From positions 1-9,310 of the forward strand of contig JBDTVE010000101.1 of NCBI GenBank assembly GCA_040007355.1: DNA of 9,310 nucleotides. Direction: 5' to 3'. This document shows positions 1 to 5,013 of the stretch, in pieces. The stretch's first letter is position 1. Every line of letters starts with the position of its first letter. The translations under genes were made by a program, and so were the position numbers. The notes below the pieces were generated by a model. It had not been told where the DNA came from and did not search any database. It was given only the letters and a program-made list of their open reading frames with translations. This DNA is from JACMLD01 sp040007355 (lineage in GTDB: Bacteria; Bacteroidota; Bacteroidia; Chitinophagales; Chitinophagaceae).

Positions 1-414
1 GAAAAAGAAGGTTCTTATTCATTGCTGATTGAAAACGAACCCGTAATATTACAGGTTACAGACGTAGACATTACCAGCGAGGATATTCCTGGCTGGATGG
101 TTGCTAACAAGGGCAGTCTTACCGTGGCGCTGGATGTAACGGTAACCCCCGAACTGGTGGAGGAAGGCAATGCACGGGAGATTGTAAACCGTATTCAGAA
201 AATACGGAAAGACAAGGGTTACGAATTAACGGACCGGATACTGGTTCAATTAACGCAGCATAAGGAACTGGCTGCGGCTGTCAATAAGTATAATACCTAT
301 ATTTGCGCCGAAATTCTGGCAGATAAATTGGAATTTGTGCCTGAAATCAGCGATGGCACTGAAATTGAAGTGAACGACATTCAGCTGAAAGTGTTTGTCA
401 CAAAAAAAGTATAA
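1..414 (+). CDS. ileS: Isoleucyl-tRNA synthetase, C-terminal end (partial)
   Basis: This is the last 137 codons of a gene that begins outside the window; the frame is open from base 1 and ends in TAA at 412-414. IleS charges tRNA-Ile with isoleucine in the cytoplasm. What is visible is only the C-terminal extension after the anticodon-binding domain: a segment with TPELVEEGNAREIVNRIQ and then RKDKGYELTDRI, which I recognise as the conserved tail of the long (IleS2-like) synthetases common in Bacteroidota. The catalytic HIGH and KMSKS motifs lie upstream and cannot be checked. The following DksA-like gene starts 5 bases after the stop, so the two are almost certainly co-transcribed. Family assignment rests on recognition of this tail and on the neighbour, which commonly follows ileS in Bacteroidota. 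No frame disruption is seen. Confidence 0.85.
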   Translation, partial: EKEGSYSLLIENEPVILQVTDVDITSEDIPGWMVANKGSLTVALDVTVTPELVEEGNAREIVNRIQKIRKDKGYELTDRILVQLTQHKELAAAVNKYNTYICAEILADKLEFVPEISDGTEIEVNDIQLKVFVTKKV

Positions 415-419
415 CAAGT

Positions 420-1352
420 ATGGCAGTTAAGAAGAAAGCAGCTAAACCGGCCAAAAAAGCCCCTGCTAAACCTGCGCCGCACAAAGCGGCGAAGCCAGCG
501 CCGGCAAAAAAATCGGTTGCCAAACCGTCCGCACATAAGGTGGTAAAGCCAGCGCCCAAGCCGGTACACGCATCTAAAAAAGCTGTAAAGCATGTCGCCA
601 AGACTGTGCCTGCAAAGGCACATGCGGCAAAGCCAGCATCCAAACCTGTGACAATAAAGAAATCAGTACCACCCAAAACAATACCCGCGCCGTCGGTTAA
701 ATCTGTCATAAAGCCAAAATCCGAACCTGCGCAGGCCAGAAAGCCGGAACCAAAGAAACCGGAGCCTGTTTCAGCCGCTCAGTCCAAGCCCTATGTTCCG
801 CCAAAGCCAATGTTTAAACCGGTTACCAATACCCCTCCGCCGGTTCCTAAGAAACAGGTTGCTGCGGACAAACCGGCAAAAGTGGTGATGCCGGAAATAA
901 AAACAAAGACAGTACGTAAATACCAACCGGATTTTACAAAATCAGTATTAGATCAGCCAACAGAACAAACATTCGGACCAACTATGAGATACAGTGATGG
1001 GGAATTATTAGAATTCAGGGATATTATTACGAGGAAATTAGAAGTAGCAAAAAAAGAATTGACTTATCTGCAGGGTTTAATTACCCGTAAAGATGAGATG
1101 GGCGGAGACAATGACGATGGTCGTTATATGACCATGGAAGATGGCGGAATGAGTATGGAGCGCGAACAACTAAGCCAGATGGCCAGCCGGCAAATTTCTT
1201 TTATCGACCACCTCGAAAAGGCCATGATGCGTATTGAAAATAAAACATACGGTATTTGCCGAGTAACCGGTAAGCTGATTGATAAAGCACGTTTGCGTGC
1301 CGTGCCACATGCAACTCTTAGCATAGAGGCCAAGCAGATGATGAACAAATAA
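420..1352 (+). CDS. DksA/TraR-family regulator with long Lys/Pro/Ala-rich N-terminal tail
   Basis: A 310-residue protein in two parts. Residues 1 to about 165 are low-complexity, built from Lys, Ala, Pro and Val in AKKAPAKPA-like units resembling histone H1 tails; this part should be disordered and strongly basic. Residues from about 190 to 310 form the DksA/TraR domain: a helix around DGELLEFRDIITRKLEVAKK, an acidic turn (near 225-245, with GGDNDDGR), a return helix, and the C-terminal motif YGICRVTGKLI...LRAVPHATLSIEAK. DksA-type proteins bind RNA polymerase through the secondary channel. Only one Cys (Cys280) of the four zinc ligands of classical DksA remains, as I recall for Bacteroidota homologues, so the fold probably lacks zinc. 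The start ATG is 5 bases after the ileS stop, with no clear Shine-Dalgarno sequence. In many Bacteroidota lspA follows next; here a terminator follows instead. That the tail binds DNA or RNA is inference. Confidence 0.88.
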   Translation: MAVKKKAAKPAKKAPAKPAPHKAAKPAPAKKSVAKPSAHKVVKPAPKPVHASKKAVKHVAKTVPAKAHAAKPASKPVTIKKSVPPKTIPAPSVKSVIKPKSEPAQARKPEPKKPEPVSAAQSKPYVPPKPMFKPVTNTPPPVPKKQVAADKPAKVVMPEIKTKTVRKYQPDFTKSVLDQPTEQTFGPTMRYSDGELLEFRDIITRKLEVAKKELTYLQGLITRKDEMGGDNDDGRYMTMEDGGMSMEREQLSQMASRQISFIDHLEKAMMRIENKTYGICRVTGKLIDKARLRAVPHATLSIEAKQMMNK

Positions 1353-1359
1353 TTTTGCC

Positions 1360-1409
1360 CGAATAAAAAAGGAAGCCCTGTTTTAAAACACGGCTTCCTT
1401 TTTTATTCG
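1360..1409. terminator. Bidirectional terminator, 50-base palindrome
   Basis: Two 25-base arms (1360-1384 and 1385-1409) are reverse complements except for one C/C mismatch, with no spacer apart from the central TTTTAAAA. The GC core is GGAAGCC paired with GGCTTCC, flanked by an A-run on the left and a T-run on the right, so each strand's transcript ends in a U-tract. It sits between the convergent dksA-like gene (stop at 1352) and the universal stress gene (stop at 1425), and fits a shared rho-independent terminator. Confidence 0.9.
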
Positions 1410-1424
1410 AACCGCTTGTAATGT

Positions 1425-1895
1425 CTAATTTTTTTCCCGGGTAGGTATAATAAAAAGAGGCACTGTTGTGTGGCGCAAGACTTTTTCAGTCACGCTTCCC
1501 ATTAATATCTTGTCAAGCCCCCTGCGGCTATGAGAGCCCAGCACAATGATATCTGCCTGCAGTTCTTTTGCGGTTTGTACAATGGTGGCGGCAACCTCCC
1601 CTTCTTTTATCAGTGTTTCAATACGCCGTCCGCCCAGGTGTTCTTTTGATTTTTCAAGAAAATCCGCCACGCCGTTTCTTAAGTCATTCAGCCGGTCGGG
1701 CAGAAGCAAATCGGAACTGCTGAAATTATTGAATCCCATAATAGGCGAGTATTCATAGGCCGAATAATAAGCGGTTTCTTCCATTACATGCAACAATATG
1801 ATTTCGGCTTCCATTGATTTTGCGAGTGCATGGCCGGTCTCCGCAATTTTTTCTGCGTTGGGGTTATAATCCAGGGCAATTAATATTTTTTTCAT
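1425..1895 (-). CDS. Universal stress protein (UspA family)
   Basis: A 156-residue protein, the usual length for a single-domain cytoplasmic Usp. The N-terminus MKKILIALDYNP gives the first beta strand with Asp9. IILLHVMEET follows as the second strand. The C-terminus carries DIIVLGSHSRRGLDKILMGS and then VTEKVLRHTTVPLFII. The ATP-binding signature of the family is G-2x-G-9x-G(S/T); here it reads Gly120-2x-Ser123-9x-Gly133-Ser134, so the second glycine is a serine and nucleotide binding may be altered. Usp proteins accumulate under stress or growth arrest, usually as dimers, and their molecular action varies. The gene stands alone, converges on the dksA-like gene and shares its terminator. 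The ATG at 1895 is the natural start because the family begins directly with this strand. No strong promoter match was found in the 87 bases upstream. Confidence 0.9.
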   Translation of the reverse strand: MKKILIALDYNPNAEKIAETGHALAKSMEAEIILLHVMEETAYYSAYEYSPIMGFNNFSSSDLLLPDRLNDLRNGVADFLEKSKEHLGGRRIETLIKEGEVAATIVQTAKELQADIIVLGSHSRRGLDKILMGSVTEKVLRHTTVPLFIIPTREKN

Positions 1896-1982
1896 GTTAG
1901 CAGATATAAATGAATTTGAGGGCGCGATACCTATTAACCTGGTTGTACAGAAATAATGCCAGTAAAGATACCGGTTCGCTGC

Positions 1983-2555
1983 TTATTTCCAGAAAGTGGC
2001 CGGGATCGGCTTTTCAAGGAGGGTTTTGTAATAAAAACAATACGATTCTGTTCTGGCAAATGCCCTTTTCGCGCCGGTAATGCCATGCCGTTAACCGTGG
2101 TATATCATCAGCTCAAAATGTTTTTTTTCGTCTTCCAGCAGGTTGATGAACTGGAAGGTGTTTTGCATGTGTACATTATCGTCTGAACTGCCGTGCGTGA
2201 TTCTTAGCAGCCCTTTGTAATCCTGCACATGGGTTATCACCGGGGTATTTTTATATCCCTCGAGATTTTCCTGAGGGCTGCCCATAAAACGTTCGGTATA
2301 AGGCGAATCATACAATTGCCAGTCGGTTACGGCAACATTGGCGATGCCGTAGTAAAATATGCCGGTGCCGGAGGTCTGGGCCATACAGGTCATGTACCCG
2401 CCAAAGTTGCCGCCGGTAAGGCAGCAATTACCTGCGGCTACCCATGGCTGTTGTTTCAGCCAGCGACCGCAGGCTATAAAATCCGCTTTCATATTTGCCC
2501 AGTTGCCGGTATATTCCATTGAATCCAAAACTGCCCGTTGGGCGCCCGGTAAGGC
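1983..2555 (-). pseudogene. Decayed S9 (DPP-IV-type prolyl oligopeptidase) C-terminal fragment
   Basis: This is the catalytic alpha/beta-hydrolase end of an S9 peptidase; the beta-propeller half is absent. The longest open stretch (2528 down to 2091) reads YTGNW, WLKQQPWV, TGGNFGGYMTCMAQTS, VTDWQLYDSPYTERFMGSPQ and ITHGSSDDNVHMQN, all typical of the family. There are three lesions. First, the nucleophile elbow G-x-S-x-G reads G-G-N-F-G: the Ser codon at 2406-2408 (complement) is AAC. Second, an in-frame TAA at 2091-2093 falls just before the catalytic His; translation past it continues RHGITGAKRAF...FYYKTLLEKP to a second stop at 1983-1985. Third, near 2483-2490 homology moves between frames: the piece upstream, about 2490-2555, reads RPTGSFGFNGIYRQLGKYE in another frame. 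Upstream of about 2555 I see no trustworthy homology. No intact start or promoter is evident. Sequencing error could explain the frameshift but hardly all three lesions. Confidence 0.85.
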
Positions 2556-2682
2556 TTACCAAAATACTGGTCATTGTTTCGAATACTGAAAATACGAATG
2601 GTTTTTTATGCGCGGGCCCGGAGGAGTGGATTTTAATGATTATGGCGCCTGCCGTTGCAGGGCCATAAATAAGCCGTAAATT

Positions 2683-2701
2683 TACCAATTATTGATTGGT
2701 A
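2683..2701 (+). promoter_or_regulatory. Small inverted repeat just upstream of rbfA
   Basis: TACCAAT and ATTGGTA form perfect 7-base arms around a 5-base spacer and end 5 bases before the ATG of rbfA. It could be a leader hairpin affecting translation or an operator half-site pair; its position is suggestive but arms this short can arise by chance. The 150 bases between the decayed peptidase and rbfA otherwise show nothing convincing. Confidence 0.25.
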
Positions 2702-2706
2702 CTATT

Positions 2707-3072
2707 ATGGAAGAAGGAAAACGACAAAAACAGGTAGCCGGGCTTTTAAATGAATACCTCACGGATATTTTTCAACGCCTTGGACTGAATATGATACATG
2801 GAGGCATGGTATCTATTTCGTCTGTTAAAATAACACCGGATTTGCTGGAGGCCCGGGTTTACCTGAGTTTTTTTCAGGTAAAGGACCGGGAGGTGGCCAT
2901 AAAAAAAATTGACAACAGCGCCTGGGAAATAAAAAAAGAACTGGTGACACGCGTAAAGCACCAGTTGCGCCGCATCCCGGAGATCAGGTATTTTACAGAT
3001 GATAGCCTTGACCATGTTTTTAAGATGGAAGAATTACTCAGGAAAATAAACGAGGAGAAGAAAGGAGAGTAG
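2707..3072 (+). CDS. rbfA: 30S ribosome-binding factor RbfA
   Basis: A 121-residue protein, close to the usual RbfA length of about 110-135. It begins MEEGKRQKQVAGLLNEYL (the family's opening helix), then VSISSVKITPDLLEARVYLSFF, the central strands of the KH-type fold, and ends with LRRIPEIRYFTDDSLDHVFKMEELL, the classical last strand and helix. RbfA binds the 30S subunit during late maturation, near the 5' domain of 16S rRNA, and is important at low temperature. I place the start at ATG 2707 because the protein then begins at the conserved KRQ helix; an in-frame TTG at 2692 would add five residues without matching the family. The permease gene follows after 83 bases on the same strand and is probably co-transcribed; as I recall, this pairing is frequent in Bacteroidota. 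Confidence 0.93.
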   Translation: MEEGKRQKQVAGLLNEYLTDIFQRLGLNMIHGGMVSISSVKITPDLLEARVYLSFFQVKDREVAIKKIDNSAWEIKKELVTRVKHQLRRIPEIRYFTDDSLDHVFKMEELLRKINEEKKGE

Positions 3073-3125
3073 TCAAAACCAGGAAAGACGGCCGGGCTTT
3101 ATACCGCATCCATTTAATTATCAAC

Positions 3126-3150
3126 AGCTATTTTTTATTTGCTAATAGCT
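3126..3150 (+). promoter_or_regulatory. Inverted repeat in the rbfA-permease gap
   Basis: AGCTATT (3126-3132) and AATAGCT (3144-3150) are perfect 7-base arms around an 11-base AT-rich spacer, ending 5 bases before the proposed GTG start of the permease. In mRNA this could form a weak hairpin at the ribosome landing site. No Shine-Dalgarno sequence is present. The function is a guess. Confidence 0.25.
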
Positions 3151-3155
3151 TAAAT

Positions 3156-4391
3156 GTGTTCAATTTGAACTTCCTGTTTGCCTGGAGATACTTCAATGCA
3201 AAAAAATCCACCAACGCCATTAATATCATTGCATGGATAAGCGTGGTTGCCATGGGTACCGGTACGGCTGCCCTTATTATCCTATTGAGTGTTTTTAATG
3301 GATTTGAAGACCTGGTAAAATCGCTGTATGCAGATTTTTACACGGATTTGCGGATACTGCCGGCCTCAGGCAAATTTTTATCTCTAAGCAAAGAGCAAAA
3401 GCAGAAAATTGCCACATGGCCCGGAGTAAGGGCGGTCTCATTGACCATGGAGCAAAAGGCCCTGCTGCAAAATGGCGACTACCGTGCCCTGGTTGTAGTA
3501 AAAGGAGTGGATGAAAATTTTCAACATGTCAATAATATAGCCGGCAAACTTATCAGGGGTAAATTCTTGTTGGGGGATGCTGATAAACCTGCCATGGTAA
3601 TGGGTGCAGGGGTAGAAAATGCGGTGGGTACGGAGAGTGATCGCGCCCTGCTGCCGCTCACCGTTTACCTGCCGCGCAAAGGCATGAACAGCGCGGAATA
3701 TGCAGATCCGCTGCAATCCCTGAGTGCAGATAATATTGTAGCAGCCGGTTCTTTTGCCATACAACAGGATTTTGATAATAATTATGTCATTACCAATCTC
3801 GGCTTTGTAAAACGTATGCTGGGTATGCAACCCCAAGAATACGGTTCTGTTGAGATAGCATTGGGTAACCAGAACAACGAACAAAAAATTAAAGAAGGCC
3901 TTCAGCAGTTGCTGGGCAAGTCTTACCTGGTAGAAACCAGGTATGAACAGAACCGAAGTCTCTACTCTACCATGCAGCACGAGAAATGGTTTATTTTTGT
4001 TTTGCTGGCGTTTATACTGGTAGTGGCCGCATTTACCATGATTGGAGCACTTACCATGCTGATACTGGAAAAACAAAAAGATATACAGATATTAAAGGCC
4101 ATGGGCAGTACTAACAGCATGGTACAAAAAATATTTTTAAGCGAAGGCCTGCTGCTGGCTGTTATTGGAGGCGGTGGTGGCACCCTGCTGGCCTTCCTGA
4201 TTGGCTGGCTGCAGGTAAAATTCAAACTGATTAAACTGGAAGGCAGTACTTTTTTAATTGATCACTATCCTGTAAAATTCCTGGCTTCGGATGTTGTGCT
4301 TGTTTTTTTTACTGTTGTTCTGATTGCACTGATTGCCTCCTGGTTTCCTTCGCGCAAAGCTGCACTGCAACCGATAGCGCTGAAAAGCTGA
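3156..4391 (+). CDS. ABC transporter permease, FtsX/LolC/LolE type
   Basis: A 411-residue inner-membrane protein with the four-helix MacB/LolCE plan: TM1 at about 22-48 (AINIIAWISVVAMGTGTAAL onward), a large periplasmic domain of about 225 residues, then TM2 (about 278-303), TM3 (about 333-353) and TM4 (about 376-398). The sequence after TM1, SVFNGFEDLVKSLY, and the coupling segment after TM2, EKQKDIQILKAMGSTNSMVQ, are typical of lipoprotein-releasing permeases; the latter contacts the ATPase partner. Such permeases work with a LolD-like ATPase, which is not in this window, to extract lipoproteins from the inner membrane; a specific LolC or LolE role cannot be assigned. No ATG is available in frame: the frame is open back into the rbfA stop region, and the first sensible starts are GTG 3156 (chosen, giving the family's N-terminus LNFLFAWRYFNAKKS) or TTG 3165. 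Confidence 0.9.
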   Translation: MFNLNFLFAWRYFNAKKSTNAINIIAWISVVAMGTGTAALIILLSVFNGFEDLVKSLYADFYTDLRILPASGKFLSLSKEQKQKIATWPGVRAVSLTMEQKALLQNGDYRALVVVKGVDENFQHVNNIAGKLIRGKFLLGDADKPAMVMGAGVENAVGTESDRALLPLTVYLPRKGMNSAEYADPLQSLSADNIVAAGSFAIQQDFDNNYVITNLGFVKRMLGMQPQEYGSVEIALGNQNNEQKIKEGLQQLLGKSYLVETRYEQNRSLYSTMQHEKWFIFVLLAFILVVAAFTMIGALTMLILEKQKDIQILKAMGSTNSMVQKIFLSEGLLLAVIGGGGGTLLAFLIGWLQVKFKLIKLEGSTFLIDHYPVKFLASDVVLVFFTVVLIALIASWFPSRKAALQPIALKS

Positions 4392-4437
4392 TGGTTCTAG
4401 ATACGGTTTTCAATACATCGTTTCATACACTGATTCC

Positions 4438-4455
4438 GCAAAAGCTGTTTTTGCC
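4438..4455. terminator. Possible weak hairpin between convergent genes
   Basis: GCAAAAA, a GCTG loop and TTTTTGC form a short symmetrical hairpin between the permease stop and the end of the DinB gene. The stem is nearly all A-T and there is no GC core, so it would be a weak terminator at best. No better candidate lies in the 63 bases between these genes. Coordinates may be off by one base. Confidence 0.3.
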
Positions 4456-4927
4456 TATTGCGAGAGTTTGTTAAGGTAGGCTACCTGGCCCAGGTGGTAT
4501 ACATTGTGTTGTACCAGGCCATTTAGCAGATAGCGGAAATTGTATTTGCGATGGTCCACTTTTTCTTCCAGGAAATCATCATTTTTGGTTTGCAGCAGCT
4601 CAATGATTGTATGGTGTGATGCCCGTAAAGCGGACAGTCCTTTTTGCCAGTCGTGCACCGCCGGGTCTATTAAACGCCAGTCGGTGGCTTCAAATTCAGC
4701 CATATCCTTGATGGGCTGTTTTTCTATCCGTTGTTGCGTAAACTTCGACCAGTTAAGCATGTGATAGAGCAGGTCAATCAGGGAATGGCTGTTATCGGCC
4801 GGCCGGGTATATGCTTTGGCTTCTGCAACTTCGTTTAATATTTCATATGGGGCGCAGCCATACCAGGGTTGTCCCCTTCCAGCACCTCTTCCAGGCTGGT
4901 TATAACGGAGTTGATTTCAGTATTCAT
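4455..4927 (-). pseudogene. DinB-family protein, frameshifted near the N-terminus
   Basis: The natural start is ATG at 4925-4927, giving MNTEINSVITSLEEVLEGD and then out-of-frame residues to a stop near 4830. The rest of the protein continues in another frame from about 4870: PWYGCAPYEILNEVAEAKAY, then SLIDLLYHMLNWSKF, then RKYNFRYLLNGLVQHNVYHLGQVAYLNKLSQ. Restoring one base near 4868-4873 would give GEQPWYG, as expected, and a 157-residue protein, the usual DinB-family size. The three His ligands of the DinB four-helix bundle (one in LLYHM, two in HNVYH) all lie after the break and are intact. A shorter start at ATG 4758-4760 gives a 101-residue product that would lack the first helices. DinB-family proteins include metal-dependent thiol transferases and hydrolases; the activity here is unknown. 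It is either a recent pseudogene or a sequencing error; no slippery heptamer for programmed frameshifting is seen. Confidence 0.8.
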
Positions 4928-4935
4928 AAGCTAAA

Positions 4936-4978
4936 ACTAAAAAAATACCGGAAACAATAAATGATTGTTTCCGGTATT
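4936..4978 (-). terminator. Rho-independent terminator of carB
   Basis: Perfect 15-base arms (4944-4958 and 4964-4978) with a GGAAACAAT/ATTGTTTCC core surround a 5-base loop. On the minus strand the stem is followed by a run of T (complement of 4936-4943), which is the layout for stopping carB transcripts. It ends about 9 bases before the DinB ATG at 4927, leaving no room for a separate DinB promoter downstream of it. A second small GC-rich hairpin (CCGCC CA GGCGG, 4994-5005) lies just after the carB stop. Confidence 0.9.
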
Positions 4979-5013
4979 CTCAATGTTTTCTCTCCGCCCA
5001 GGCGGGAATGATC

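Noticed and set aside
381..709. Two open frames on the minus strand opposite the Lys/Pro/Ala-rich tail
   Set aside because: They are antisense images of the repetitive tail codons, giving low-complexity Arg/Phe- or Ala/Gly-rich products with no family resemblance.
3438..4225. Minus-strand open frames of 212 and 87 codons opposite the permease
   Set aside because: They lie wholly inside a well-supported permease gene and look like shadows.
4855..4885. Programmed ribosomal frameshifting in the DinB gene
   Set aside because: A -1 shift would join the frames, but no slippery heptamer or clear downstream stimulator is present, and DinB-family genes are not known to use it.
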